DNA of 64,000 bases from Saccharothrix luteola (GCF_020859565.1 NZ_JAJHUO010000007.1:62001-126000), one strand, 5' to 3'. Counted from the first letter of the stretch, positions 27,466 to 36,239 are shown. Notes: generated by a model not told the origin, from the sequence alone. Numbers and translations are program-made.

Positions 27466-27500
27466 GACACGGGCCCACCGACTTCCGGTGGGCCCGTGTC
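27466..27500 (+). terminator. Rho-independent-type hairpin after the exporter gene
   Basis: A perfect 15-base stem (GACACGGGCCCACCG / CGGTGGGCCCGTGTC) with a 5-base loop, eleven bases after the stop codon. Confidence 0.88.
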
Positions 27501-27626
27501 CGCGTTCACGGGAATTATTCCTGAACGCCGCCGCGCGCCCATGCCGGGTACCTCTTATTCATCGGCACGAACACCGGCGCCGCGCGGACCGCTTTCCGGT
27601 GCACGCTTTCTGCGCCACAACCACGT

Positions 27627-27644
27627 GGACACGTGATGTCGCGG
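27627..27644 (+). promoter_or_regulatory. cluster regulatory element upstream of the methyltransferase
   Basis: GGACACGTGATGTCGCGG matches the boundary element at 16 of 18 positions, same orientation, with the CACGTG core 77 bases before the methyltransferase start. Confidence 0.65.
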
Positions 27645-27706
27645 GAGATTCATCGCGCAAAACTGACTGCACCAGCAAAAGCGTGAGTCGCCAAGGAGGC
27701 TGACAG

Positions 27707-28780
27707 ATGTCCCAAGCACCAGCGCTGCCCGTCGACCCCGCCGAAGGGCTCCGGTCGCTGTTCTACGCCCATTATCGGTTCCAATACCTGAGCGCGGCGT
27801 ACCAGCTCGGCCTGTTCGCCCTCCTGGCGAGCCGACCGGGCGCCACGAGGGCGGACATCGGTCGCCAACTCGGCCTGGAGGACCAGCCGACCCGCATCCT
27901 GATGCTCGGCTGCACCGCTTTCGACCTCGTGCACAAGGACGGCGACCGCTACTTCAACAGCAAGCTCGCCGAGCCGCTCGCGACGAACAACGACCAGGTG
28001 CCCGCGGCGTTCGTGCCGTGGGAGCAGCACGTCAACTACCGGCCCATGGCGTGGTTCTACGAATCGCTCAAGGCGAACACGAACGTCGGGCTCCAGCGGG
28101 AGATCGAGGGCACGTCGCCCACCCTCTACGGCCGCTTGGCGGGCAACGCCAGGCTGGAGACCGTGTTCCACAACATGATGGGCTCGGTCAGCCGACTGGT
28201 CGCCGAGCAGCTCGTGCACAAGCTCGACCTGTCGGGCTACCGCCACATGCTCGACATCGGCGGTGGGACCGCCATCAACGCGTCGAACTTCGCCCGGCGT
28301 TGGCCGCACCTGCAGATCACCATCATCGACCTGCCGTCCGTCACCGAGGCCGCGAACCGGCGGATCGCCGACCTGGGGCTGTCGGACCGCGTGCGCGCGA
28401 TCGGCCTCGACGCGTTCCAGGACGAGTTCCCGAAGGGGTGCGACTGCGTCCTGTTCGGCCACTTCCTGGAGATCTGGTCGACCGACCGCAACAAGGCACT
28501 GCTGACCAAGGCCGCCAGGGCGGTCGAGGAGGGCGCGGGGATCTTCGTCGTCACCCCCGGCCAGAACGACGACGAGACCGGGCCCGAGCTCGCCGCCGCG
28601 CTGTCGGCCTACTTCCAGACCGTCGCGTCCGGCGAGGGCATGGTCTACACGCCCAGGGAGTACGAGCAGTGGTTCGCCGAGACGGGTTTCCAGCCCACCG
28701 GCCGCCAGTTCGTCGGCGAACTGGGTGACATCGTGATCTCCGGGGTGCGCACGTCCGACGAGGCGCCGAGCGCGCCCTGA
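27707..28780 (+). CDS. SAM-dependent O-methyltransferase (family 2 type)
   Basis: A 357-residue enzyme. An N-terminal winged-helix dimerisation domain (about 10-100, AYQLGLFALLASRPGATRAD) precedes the Rossmann methyltransferase domain. SAM motif I is YRHMLDIGGGTAINA (about 178-192), followed by ITIIDLPSVTEAANRRI, the acidic residue that binds the ribose, and LFGHFLEIWS. This matches the plant-COMT-like methyltransferases common in antibiotic clusters, which methylate phenolic hydroxyls. Start ATG after AAGGAGG. Alone in its transcript between a regulatory element and a terminator. Substrate presumably a cluster phenol; the usual catalytic His region is GHFLEIW rather than H-x-x-H-D, so activity needs proof. 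Confidence 0.85.
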   Translation: MSQAPALPVDPAEGLRSLFYAHYRFQYLSAAYQLGLFALLASRPGATRADIGRQLGLEDQPTRILMLGCTAFDLVHKDGDRYFNSKLAEPLATNNDQVPAAFVPWEQHVNYRPMAWFYESLKANTNVGLQREIEGTSPTLYGRLAGNARLETVFHNMMGSVSRLVAEQLVHKLDLSGYRHMLDIGGGTAINASNFARRWPHLQITIIDLPSVTEAANRRIADLGLSDRVRAIGLDAFQDEFPKGCDCVLFGHFLEIWSTDRNKALLTKAARAVEEGAGIFVVTPGQNDDETGPELAAALSAYFQTVASGEGMVYTPREYEQWFAETGFQPTGRQFVGELGDIVISGVRTSDEAPSAP

Positions 28781-28800
28781 GACGGCCATCGCCGGACCGA

Positions 28801-28837
28801 CGGCGTGGGGCCCCGCCTGCCGGCGGGCCCCACGCCG
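28801..28837 (+). terminator. hairpin terminator after methyltransferase
   Basis: 13-base arms (CGGCGTGGGGCCC / GGGCCCCACGCCG) around an 11-base loop whose CGC/GCG ends can extend the pairing, 20 bases after the stop. Confidence 0.82.
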
Positions 28838-29050
28838 ACTCGCCGAAACTCCCCACCAATTTTACAATAGGCTCCGAACGACCGGGAACAGATGCGTTCG
28901 TGATAGATGCTCATCTCCGACCGCTTCCCACCGAAACGACACAGGAGCGGAACACTTCCGATACAATCGGCGAAGGTTGCACAGAACTACCTGGACTGAG
29001 GAACACGTGCCACAGGGGGTGTCACGTGCGTGATCGAACCAGGGGGGAAC
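28838..29050 (+). promoter_or_regulatory. promoter region of the first LuxR gene with inverted CACGTG sites
   Basis: About 210 relatively AT-rich bases. At 29004-29028 two CACGTG cores form an inverted repeat (CACGTGCCAC / GTGTCACGTG, one mismatch) ending 22 bases before the start. TACAAT-like hexamers occur at 28863 and 28959. The arrangement suits autoregulation by a dimer, but no transcription start can be read. Confidence 0.5.
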
Positions 29051-30271
29051 ATGATCGCGTTCCAGGGTCGACAAAAGGAAGTCAGACGGATCACGTCATT
29101 ACTCGGGCCGACGCCGTCGAAGAGACCGAGAATCGTGGCGATCACCGGGGTCGCCGGCACCGGTAAGACATCTCTGCTCCAGGAAATCGCCGCGGTCGCC
29201 AGGCGGTCCGGTTACCGGACGTCGCCGCCGGTCCACGGCGCGCGGTTGAACGCCCTGCCACCGGGTTCCGTCACCCGGCAGGAACCTCTGAGCACGCCGG
29301 GACTAGTGCTCGTGGACGACGCGCACCTCGTCACCCCGGAAAGGCTGCACGCCCTGATCGGAGCGGCGGGCGAACGCACGGACATCGCGTTCCTGCTGGC
29401 GGGCAGGGGCACGACACCGGCTGCGGCGGACCGGTGGCTGCGCCCCGGCGGGATCGGCGGCGGCGAGGTCGTGCACGTGTCCGACCTGTCCTCGGCGGAG
29501 ACGCACGCACTGGTGGCCGACTTGACCGGGGCGCCACCGGACGCGCACCTCAAGGCGTTGGCGGGCCAGACCCGCGGCAACCCGCGGTGGATCGAGGCGC
29601 TGGTCACCGGTCTGCGGGACGAGGACAGGCTGCGCGTGGCGGACGGGTACTCGGCGGTGACCGACTGCCGCATCCCGTGCCGGTTGAGGGCCACCATCGT
29701 CGACGTCCTGGACCTGCTGACCCCCGCCTGTCGGCAGATGCTGCAGATAGCCGCGACGCGGGGCTGCGTCCACCCGGCGCGCACCCCGTTCATGCTCTCG
29801 CTGCTGGAGGAGGGCGCGGAGGCGGCCATGCTCAGGCAGGTCGGCCGGACGTTCGAGTTCCAGAGCGAATCCGTGCTGCGGGTGATCCGCGAGACCGTGC
29901 CCGCGCCGATGCGGTCGGTCCTCGCCCGGGAGGACCTGCCCGCGCCGAGCCGACCGGGGTGGGACCACTTCCCGTGCCTCCCGAGCCCCGGTGGGGGCGA
30001 CGGGTCCGAGGCGGACGTCGAGCAGCCGACCGACCAGGCACCCGTCGAGTGGGCCAGCCTCACCCGGACCGAGCACGCGATCGCGCGGTTGGTCAGCCGC
30101 GGGATGACCAACCGGCAGATCGCGAGCCGGGTGTTCCTGTCCCCCCACACCGTCAACTACTACCTGCGCCGCATCTTCCGGAAGCTGGACATCGCCTCCC
30201 GGGTGGAGTTGGCGACCCTCGCGAACACCTACGACCCGCAGACCGCCTACTCCGGCACGGTGTCGGAGTAG
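29051..30271 (+). CDS. short LAL-like LuxR regulator with TTA codon
   Basis: A 406-residue regulator with an ATPase domain and LuxR DNA-binding domain, less than half the length of classical LAL proteins. Walker A is ITGVAGTGKTSLLQEI (about 31-46), Walker B is LVLVDDAHLV, and the C-terminal helix-turn-helix is LTRTEHAIARLVSRGMTNRQ then IASRVFLSPHTVNYYLRRIF. Codon 17 is TTA (29099-29101), rare in such genomes and read by a bldA-type tRNA in Streptomyces, so translation may depend on developmental stage. ATG chosen because AGGGGGG precedes it; a GTG seven codons upstream is also open. Probably the pathway activator. Confidence 0.85.
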   Translation: MIAFQGRQKEVRRITSLLGPTPSKRPRIVAITGVAGTGKTSLLQEIAAVARRSGYRTSPPVHGARLNALPPGSVTRQEPLSTPGLVLVDDAHLVTPERLHALIGAAGERTDIAFLLAGRGTTPAAADRWLRPGGIGGGEVVHVSDLSSAETHALVADLTGAPPDAHLKALAGQTRGNPRWIEALVTGLRDEDRLRVADGYSAVTDCRIPCRLRATIVDVLDLLTPACRQMLQIAATRGCVHPARTPFMLSLLEEGAEAAMLRQVGRTFEFQSESVLRVIRETVPAPMRSVLAREDLPAPSRPGWDHFPCLPSPGGGDGSEADVEQPTDQAPVEWASLTRTEHAIARLVSRGMTNRQIASRVFLSPHTVNYYLRRIFRKLDIASRVELATLANTYDPQTAYSGTVSE

Positions 30272-30277
30272 GCGGTC
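30241..30277. terminator. hairpin terminator between convergent luxR and isochorismatase genes
   Basis: A perfect 14-base stem (GACCGCCTACTCCG / CGGAGTAGGCGGTC) with a 9-base loop overlaps the last codons of the luxR gene. Confidence 0.82.
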
Positions 30278-30282
30278 CCCGG

Positions 30283-30948
30283 TCACCGCCCCTCGCCCCT
30301 CGCGTCGACGGCCTCGGCGAGCCGGGCGAGAACCGACTCGGTCGGCAGCACGACGGCACAGCGGCGCGCCGCGTAGTCGAGGGCCATCATGTGCTCCTCG
30401 GGGGTGAAGTCCGCGACGGCGTCCGCCACCAGGAACGCCTCGAGGTCCCGGCTGAAGGCGTCGCACGCGGTGATCAGGCACCCGATGTGGGCGTAGATGC
30501 CGCAGATGACGACCTGATCCCGACCGCGCGACCGGATGACGTCGTCGAGGTCGTTGCCGACGAAGGCGCTGTAGCGCCACTTGGTCACGACGACGTCGTC
30601 CGGTCCGGGCTCGAGCGGTGCCACGACCCGCCGGTGCTCGGGCCGCCGGTCCATGCCGGGACCCCAGAAGTCGCGCAACAGCCCCCGCTGCGCTTCGCTC
30701 ATCGAACCGGGCTGCGCCGTGTAGACCACGGGGATGCCCAGCGCCACCGCCGCCGCCTTGACCGAGGCGGAGTTGCGGATCAGGTCCTCCCTCGGTGCGG
30801 CCCCGGCGGGGAAGAAGTCGACGAAGTACTGCTGCATGTCGTGGATCAGCAGGACGGCCCGGCCGGGGTCCAACCGCCAGGGCGCCACGTTCGGCGGCAG
30901 GTCCTCGCGGCCGGGCATCGGGTACTCGGGGATGCTCGAAACGATCAC
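30283..30948 (-). CDS. phzD: PhzD-like isochorismatase (ADIC hydrolase)
   Basis: A 221-residue cysteine-hydrolase-fold enzyme of the PhzD branch. It should hydrolyse 2-amino-2-deoxyisochorismate (ADIC) to trans-2,3-dihydro-3-hydroxyanthranilate (DHHA) plus pyruvate. Diagnostic stretches are AVLLIHDMQQYFVDFF with the catalytic Asp, VVVTKWRYSAFVGNDL with the Lys, and GIYAHIGCLITACDAF, where Gly replaces the usual nucleophilic Cys as in PhzD. GTG start after GAGGAG; an ATG seven codons upstream overlaps the dehydrogenase stop but has a poorer site. Last gene of the long minus-strand operon. Confidence 0.9.
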   Translation of the reverse strand: MIVSSIPEYPMPGREDLPPNVAPWRLDPGRAVLLIHDMQQYFVDFFPAGAAPREDLIRNSASVKAAAVALGIPVVYTAQPGSMSEAQRGLLRDFWGPGMDRRPEHRRVVAPLEPGPDDVVVTKWRYSAFVGNDLDDVIRSRGRDQVVICGIYAHIGCLITACDAFSRDLEAFLVADAVADFTPEEHMMALDYAARRCAVVLPTESVLARLAEAVDARGEGR

Positions 30949-30968
30949 GTCCGCTCCTCGCTGGGGCA

Positions 30969-31772
30969 TCAGACGCCGAGCGCCGCGCCGCCGTCGACGC
31001 ACAGGTCGTGCATGGTGATGTGACCGGCGTCGTCGGACACGAGGAAGAGCACCGCGGCCGCGATGTCCGCCGTGGTCGCCAGCTTGCGCAGCGGGATCCC
31101 CACCCGGTAGGCGGCGAGGGATCCGTCCAAGGTCGCCGCGCTGCTCGCCTCGCCGGTCCACGTGTCCCGCAGCATCCGGGTGTCGGTGGAGCCGGGTGAC
31201 ACCACGTTGCACCGGATGCCCTTGTCCGCCAGCTCGAGCCCGAGGGCCTTGGTGAAGTAGACGGCCGCGGACTTCGAGGCGGCGTACGCCGCCATGCTCC
31301 TCCTGGGCACCCGGGCCGCGTTGGACGCGACCGTGACGATCACGCCGGCCTCCCGCCGGACCATCCGCCGCGCGACCGCGCGGCTCATGTAGAAGACCCC
31401 GTCGGTGTTGACCGCGAACACCGAGTGCCAGTCGTCATCGGTGAGTTCGACCAGGTTCCCGAGGCGCATCGACCCCGCCACGTTGACCAGGACGTCCACC
31501 GGCCCGAGTTCCCGCTCCACCCGGTCGACGGCACGCTCGACCGCGCGGCTGTCGCGGATGTCCAGCGGGTAGGCGTTCGCCTCCGCCCCGGCCTCGGTGA
31601 GGCGGGTGACCACCTTCGCCAGCGCGTCACCGTCCAGGTCCGCGGCCGCGACCTTCGCGCCGTGCTCGGCGAGCAGGTCCGCGACCGCCTCGCCGATCCC
31701 GTTGGCGGCTCCGGTGACCAAGGCGACCTTCCCCGCCGCTTTCCCGACACGTGCCGTCGTCGACTCCGTCAT
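30969..31772 (-). CDS. SDR dehydrogenase, EntA/DhbA-like (DHHA to 3-hydroxyanthranilate)
   Basis: A 267-residue classical short-chain dehydrogenase. The cofactor loop is VALVTGAANGIGEAVADLLA, with AADLDGD specifying NAD(H). The active site is VTVASNAARVPRRSMAAYAA with Tyr and Lys in AYAASKSA. The sequence resembles 2,3-dihydro-2,3-dihydroxybenzoate dehydrogenases. Placed next to a PhzD-like isochorismatase it should oxidise DHHA to 3-hydroxyanthranilate, as in 3-hydroxyanthranilate-using benzoxazole and benzodiazepine pathways. ATG after GGGAG, and its start overlaps the stop of monooxygenase B by four bases. Confidence 0.85.
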   Translation of the reverse strand: MTESTTARVGKAAGKVALVTGAANGIGEAVADLLAEHGAKVAAADLDGDALAKVVTRLTEAGAEANAYPLDIRDSRAVERAVDRVERELGPVDVLVNVAGSMRLGNLVELTDDDWHSVFAVNTDGVFYMSRAVARRMVRREAGVIVTVASNAARVPRRSMAAYAASKSAAVYFTKALGLELADKGIRCNVVSPGSTDTRMLRDTWTGEASSAATLDGSLAAYRVGIPLRKLATTADIAAAVLFLVSDDAGHITMHDLCVDGGAALGV

Positions 31773-33001
31773 AACGACTCCCTCCCCATGGCGAAGACCC
31801 CCTGTTGACCGCCGGCCGCCGACAGCGCCGACTCCGCTTCGTACCCCCAGAGCCATCGCCGGTGCTCCAAGTCGGCGTAGCGCGCCAGCTCGGCGTCACG
31901 CCGGAGCTGATCGGCGCCGTCCGGTAGGTGGAACACGTCCGTGTTGACGCGTGATTTCTCGTGCACCGCGTCCGTGCGCGGCTTGCGCAGTGCTTCGTAC
32001 GCGCGCAGCGCCGCTCCCGTACCCCCGGTCGGCAGCACGTCGTGCAGGCACGTCGCCAGGACGACGGCGTCCTCGATCGCCTGGTTCGCGCCCTGCGCGA
32101 AGAACGGCAGCATCGGGTGCGCGGCGTCACCGACGAGGACGGTTCGCTCGGTGCTCCACCGGGCGATGACGTCCCGGTCGTGCAGCGCCCACCGACCGAC
32201 GGACTCCGCCGCGTCGAGCAGGCTGAGCACGTCCGGGCACCAGCCGTCGTAGGCGGCGCGCACCTCGGCGGCGTCCCCCGTCGCCGACCACGACTCGGCC
32301 CGCCACCCACCGGCCGGCGTGGTCGCGCCGAAGCTCACCCGCTCACCGCCCGCGACGGGGTAGGCGACGCAGTGCCTGCCCGGTCCCAACCACAGCTGCA
32401 CCCGCGGTTCGGCGCGCAGGAACGGCACCCGGTCGGCGGGGATCACGCCCCGGTAGATCGTCTCCCCCGAGAAGCGCGCCTCGTCCCGGACGAGGTGTCG
32501 CCGGACCGCGGAGTGGATGCCGTCGGCGCCCACCACCAAGTCCGCGGTGACCCGACGGCCGTCGGCGAAGGTGAGCTCGACGTCGTCGGTGCGCTCGGCC
32601 AGGCCGACGCAGCGCCGGCCGAGGTGGACCGCGTCGGGCGGCAGCAGCCCCGACAGGGCCGCGTGCAGGTCCGACCTCAGCACCGTGTAGTAGGGCGCGC
32701 CGAATGTTTGCTCGCAGCGCTCGCCCAGGGCGGTGGACGCGATGAGGTCGCCGTCGTCCCACCGGCTCACCCGGATCTCGTCGGGCCGCACGGCGGTCGC
32801 CGCCAGCGGTTCCGCCAGGCCGAGCCCGCGCAGGACACGCACCGCGTTCGGCGCGAGCTGGATGCCGGCGCCCACTTCGGCGAGGCGGGGAGCCTGCTCG
32901 AAGACCTGGCAGGACAACCCGGCCCGGCGCAGCGCGGCCGCGACCACCAGCCCGGCGACACCGGCCCCGATCACGGCGACCCGGAGATCTGCAGTGGGCA
33001 C
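31769..33001 (-). CDS. FAD-dependent salicylate-hydroxylase-like monooxygenase B
   Basis: A 410-residue group A flavoprotein hydroxylase. FAD motif VAVIGAGVAGLVVAAALRRA (about 8-27), DG motif LVVGADGIHSAVRRHLV, and GD motif RTVLVGDAAHPMLPFFAQGA, NQAIEDA are all present. Its relatives are salicylate 1-hydroxylase and 3-hydroxybenzoate 6-hydroxylase, which hydroxylate benzoates, in the first case with decarboxylation. In this operon the candidate substrates are 3-hydroxyanthranilate, 3-amino-4-hydroxybenzoate or their coupled product. GTG start. No thioredoxin-like tail, unlike monooxygenases A and C. Confidence 0.88.
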   Translation of the reverse strand: MPTADLRVAVIGAGVAGLVVAAALRRAGLSCQVFEQAPRLAEVGAGIQLAPNAVRVLRGLGLAEPLAATAVRPDEIRVSRWDDGDLIASTALGERCEQTFGAPYYTVLRSDLHAALSGLLPPDAVHLGRRCVGLAERTDDVELTFADGRRVTADLVVGADGIHSAVRRHLVRDEARFSGETIYRGVIPADRVPFLRAEPRVQLWLGPGRHCVAYPVAGGERVSFGATTPAGGWRAESWSATGDAAEVRAAYDGWCPDVLSLLDAAESVGRWALHDRDVIARWSTERTVLVGDAAHPMLPFFAQGANQAIEDAVVLATCLHDVLPTGGTGAALRAYEALRKPRTDAVHEKSRVNTDVFHLPDGADQLRRDAELARYADLEHRRWLWGYEAESALSAAGGQQGVFAMGRESL

Positions 33002-33047
33002 TGGACGTCCTCGTCTCTGTCGTCGGACCGGTCGGGGCCGAGCTCGT

Positions 33048-34367
33048 TCAGTAGTAGAGAAGTGCTTTGTCCCAGTCCTCGTCAGCGCCGAAGAGGCTGC
33101 GTGGCTTGAGCACGTCGTGACTCGCGGTCAGCACCTCGCGGGGCACCAGTGACCCGGACGGCACCGCGGCGACGAGGCAGGGTGTGCCCAGGGCGTCCCC
33201 GATCGCAGCGGTGAGCGCCCCGGCGGCCGCTTCGGCGAGGTCCCGGTCGGGCACCTCGATCTCGACCCGAAGCGAGTCCGGTTCCGCGCGGGCCCGCCAG
33301 AACACCACTCCGTACTCGACGGGCAGCTCGAACACCAACTGCTCCAGCAGGTTCTGGTTGACCTTCCGCCCGGCCACCGGGTAGCCGAACGCCGCCCGGC
33401 CGAGCACCCGCACCACCGGGAGCTGCCAGCCGCAGCCGCAAGCCTCGTAGGAGACCTCGACGTCGTCCTCCAGGTTGTACCGCAGCAGCGGCATCGCCCG
33501 CCGGAACAACGGGGTCACCACGAGTTGGCCCGCGCCGTCGACCGTGGTCGACCCGGTCTCCGGGTGGTACACCTCGAAGACCGCCCGGTCCGCCCACAGG
33601 TGCATCCGGCCGAACCGGCACTCGCCGGCGAGGCTGCCCGTCTCGGTGGCGCCGTACTCCTCGATGACCGGCACGCCCCAGACCTCGCCGATGCGCCGCC
33701 GGCGCGCGTCGCTGAGCGGCTCGCCACCGACGAACAGGGCGCGCAGCGACGGGAAGTCGGAACCGGGGTCGAGCCCGGCCTCGCGAGCCGCCGCCGCCCA
33801 CAGGAGGGTCTCGGTGGGCATCGACCACGTCAGGGTGACGTCCAGGTCGTGCAGCACGCGCAGGACGCGGGAGTACGGCATCGCCAGCGAGCGGTTGTCG
33901 CCGGGCACGACCGTGGCGCCGCGCAGCCTGCCCGCCGCTTGCGCGAGGTGGCCGGTGATCATCAGGGCGTACGGGGTGCGGACGAGCAGCGTGTCGGTCT
34001 CGTCGATGCCGTTCCACTTCCTGGCGAACCGCTCCGCGAGGTCCGTCCAGTCGTCGGCGGTGTAGTAGGACGGCGTGGGCGTTCCCGCCGTGCCGCTCGA
34101 CTCGTGGTAGGTCGCCAGCCGCTCCCGGGGCACGGCCAACATGCCGAACGGGTAGTTGTCCCGCAGGTCCCGCTTGGTCGTCAGCGGCAGCGCGGTGAGG
34201 CCGGCCCGGTCCCGCGACACCGCGTCCAGGTCGCCACGGGCCCGGTAGAACGGCGATCGGCCCGCCTCGGCCAACAACCTGGCCACCTGCTCGTCCTGCA
34301 GGGCGGTCAGCTCGTCGAACGATCCCCAGTCACCCAGTTGCGGCAGGGGCGTCCTGGTCGACGTCAT
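33048..34367 (-). CDS. PaaK-like adenylate-forming ligase (benzoxazole-type)
   Basis: A 439-residue AMP-forming ligase of the phenylacetate-CoA-ligase class. The P-loop-like motif is YHESSGTAGTPTPSYYTADD, a second motif is IEEYGATETGSLAGE, and the AMP-ribose Asp lies in LLRYNLEDDVE. The C-terminal domain (about 340-439) has GRKVNQNLLEQLVF. Length and motifs match PaaK-like ligases that activate aminohydroxybenzoates in benzoxazole pathways, such as NatL2 of nataxazole. There the enzyme makes an ester between two aminohydroxybenzoates, which an amidohydrolase-fold partner cyclises. The partner gene here overlaps it by 38 bases. ATG after GGAGAGGG. Confidence 0.82.
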   Translation of the reverse strand: MTSTRTPLPQLGDWGSFDELTALQDEQVARLLAEAGRSPFYRARGDLDAVSRDRAGLTALPLTTKRDLRDNYPFGMLAVPRERLATYHESSGTAGTPTPSYYTADDWTDLAERFARKWNGIDETDTLLVRTPYALMITGHLAQAAGRLRGATVVPGDNRSLAMPYSRVLRVLHDLDVTLTWSMPTETLLWAAAAREAGLDPGSDFPSLRALFVGGEPLSDARRRRIGEVWGVPVIEEYGATETGSLAGECRFGRMHLWADRAVFEVYHPETGSTTVDGAGQLVVTPLFRRAMPLLRYNLEDDVEVSYEACGCGWQLPVVRVLGRAAFGYPVAGRKVNQNLLEQLVFELPVEYGVVFWRARAEPDSLRVEIEVPDRDLAEAAAGALTAAIGDALGTPCLVAAVPSGSLVPREVLTASHDVLKPRSLFGADEDWDKALLYY

Positions 34368-35139
34368 GAGGTCCCTCTCCTAGAATCCGGGCCGCGTTGG
34401 TCCACGCGACCTTCCGCCACTGGTCGGCGGGCACCTCCAGCGCCGCGAACTTGGCCAGCTCCACCGCCGGGTGCTGCAGCGGGAACTCCGTGCCGAACAG
34501 GACCCGGTCCGGACCGAGCCGGTCGAGCGCGGCCCGCAGGACGCTCGTGTAGCCACCGGAGGTCTCCAGCAGGACGTTGCGGCTGGGCTCGATCAGCTCC
34601 ACACCGTGGAAGTCGATGTTGCCCACCCCGCTGTGGCCGAGCACGAAAACCACCTCGGGGAACCGCGCGGCGAGGGCGACCAGGTCGGAGACCCGGGCGC
34701 CCGGCCGCTCCAGGCAGACCACGTACACCGGGTGGCCCTCGTCGGCGGCGACCGACGCCAGGTCGGCCACCCGCGGGTCGTCCAGGCCCACGCCGTGCAC
34801 GGCCGGCGAGACCTCCACGCCGCGGAACTCGGCGGCCCGGTCCCGGTACGGGCCCGCGCCGCGGTGCGGGTTGGCGAAGAAGAACGGCACGAGCCTGCCG
34901 CCCGACGCCGCGCACGCCCCCAGCACCGCGTCGTTGTCCGCGTCCGTCTCGACGTGACCGCCCTCGACGAGTTGGCGCGACAACCTCGGCAGGTCGATCG
35001 TGCCGCCCGCGCAGGCGACCGCGCGGTCGATCCCGCAGGCCGCGAGCGCCTCCAGCAACCGGTCCGCGGCACCGGGTCGTGGGACCAGCCGAACGTGGAA
35101 GTCGAACACCGGCCGCGGGTGGTGCGGCTCGCCGTTCAC
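34330..35139 (-). CDS. amidohydrolase-fold protein, probable benzoxazole cyclase
   Basis: A 269-residue TIM-barrel protein of the amidohydrolase 2 group. It opens with FDFHVRL, the Asp-x-His metal-ligand pattern; FVLGHSGVGNIDFHG supplies a His on a later strand, and the final strand is VLFGTEFPLQHP. The acidic residue there is Glu where most members have Asp (GTDFP), so the metal site may be altered. In benzoxazole clusters such proteins (NatAM type) close the oxazole ring rather than hydrolyse amides. It overlaps the GriH-like gene by four bases and the ligase gene by 38, indicating tight coupling. GTG start. Confidence 0.72.
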   Translation of the reverse strand: MNGEPHHPRPVFDFHVRLVPRPGAADRLLEALAACGIDRAVACAGGTIDLPRLSRQLVEGGHVETDADNDAVLGACAASGGRLVPFFFANPHRGAGPYRDRAAEFRGVEVSPAVHGVGLDDPRVADLASVAADEGHPVYVVCLERPGARVSDLVALAARFPEVVFVLGHSGVGNIDFHGVELIEPSRNVLLETSGGYTSVLRAALDRLGPDRVLFGTEFPLQHPAVELAKFAALEVPADQWRKVAWTNAARILGEGPHDVDQDAPAATG

Positions 35140-36239
35140 TGCTCGAGGCAGAACTCGTCGATCGGGTAGCCGACGTGCCGGTCCTCGACGGGGAGGTAGC
35201 CGAGCACCTTGTCCCCCGGCTTCAGCTCGGTGCTGTTGAGCACCGTGCCGCCGGGCCCCAGGACGCGCACGTGCCAGTCGTCCTGGAGGATCAGGTTGAC
35301 CGTGGCGCCGTTCGGCGCGACCGCGTCGACCATCAGCATCGGGCGGGACTCGATCTTGACCCGGCCCACGACGGCGACCCTGGTCTGCCCCTTGATGTCG
35401 ACCGCGAGGACCTTGCTGCCCGCCTTCAGCTCGCTCAGGTAGTTCGTGCGGCCGTTCTTCGACAGCGTGTAGGACATGATCGCGCCGGCGTTCACCCGGA
35501 ACGGCCGGGTGGGCATGTACGGCAGCGGGTGGGTCTCGCTGACGCAGAGGATCATGCCCTTCGAGTGCGAGCCGACGAGAATGCCCTCGTCCTCCCGGAA
35601 GTACGTGCAGGTGTCCACACAGGCCCGTTCGCCCATGCCGACGTGGGTGATCCGGGTCACCTCCAGCTCGACCAGGTCGAGGTCGTCCTGGCGCTCCTGC
35701 GCGGCGGCCTGGAGCTTGGTCGCGTCGCCGACCTCCCGCGGCGCCATCATCACGCCGTCCGAGCCGTGCTCCAGCACGCCGAAGATGATCTCCGCCTCTT
35801 CGACGCCCCCGCTCACCGTGATGACGCTGCCCTCGGCGCCCGAAGCCGCCGCCAGCACGATCTCCAGCGGGATCTTGGTCGGGTCGGCGAACCTCACCAC
35901 GGTCCACCGCTCGGTGCGGGCCGCCGTGCACGCCCGTTCGAGCGTGTCCGCGTCGACCACCTCGACGTACCGGGCGAACTCGACCCCGGTATCGCCCTGC
36001 GCCGCACGACGCGCCACGTCGTGCGCTTCTTCCGCGAGCACCACGATGTCCGCCCCGCCGAGGTGCTCGGGCATCTGCCCGTCCTCGCGGAAGAGCACCT
36101 TCCGGACGGTCGGCGGCAGGCTCTCCAGGACCGCGGGGTCGTCGCTCACGATGCCGGCGACGCGCTGGTGCACGGCTTCCTCGACGATCGCCTCACGCCG
36201 GTCTCCGACGCCCCGGACGTCCAGCCAACAGAACTTCAC
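35136..36239 (-). CDS. griH: GriH-like 3-amino-4-hydroxybenzoate synthase (3-dehydroquinate synthase II family)
   Basis: A 367-residue protein of the 3-dehydroquinate synthase II (archaeal AroB') family. Typical stretches are VKFCWLDVRGVGDRREAIVE at the start, then FADPTKIPLEIVLA, VMMAPREVGDATKL, GERACVDTCTYFREDEGILV and RPFRVNAGAIMSYTL. In grixazone biosynthesis GriH converts the C7 aldol product of GriI to 3-amino-4-hydroxybenzoate. The gene directly follows the GriI-like aldolase with a 4-base overlap, the same order and partnership as in the known pathway. GTG start after GGAGGGAG. Confidence 0.92.
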   Translation of the reverse strand: MKFCWLDVRGVGDRREAIVEEAVHQRVAGIVSDDPAVLESLPPTVRKVLFREDGQMPEHLGGADIVVLAEEAHDVARRAAQGDTGVEFARYVEVVDADTLERACTAARTERWTVVRFADPTKIPLEIVLAAASGAEGSVITVSGGVEEAEIIFGVLEHGSDGVMMAPREVGDATKLQAAAQERQDDLDLVELEVTRITHVGMGERACVDTCTYFREDEGILVGSHSKGMILCVSETHPLPYMPTRPFRVNAGAIMSYTLSKNGRTNYLSELKAGSKVLAVDIKGQTRVAVVGRVKIESRPMLMVDAVAPNGATVNLILQDDWHVRVLGPGGTVLNSTELKPGDKVLGYLPVEDRHVGYPIDEFCLEQ

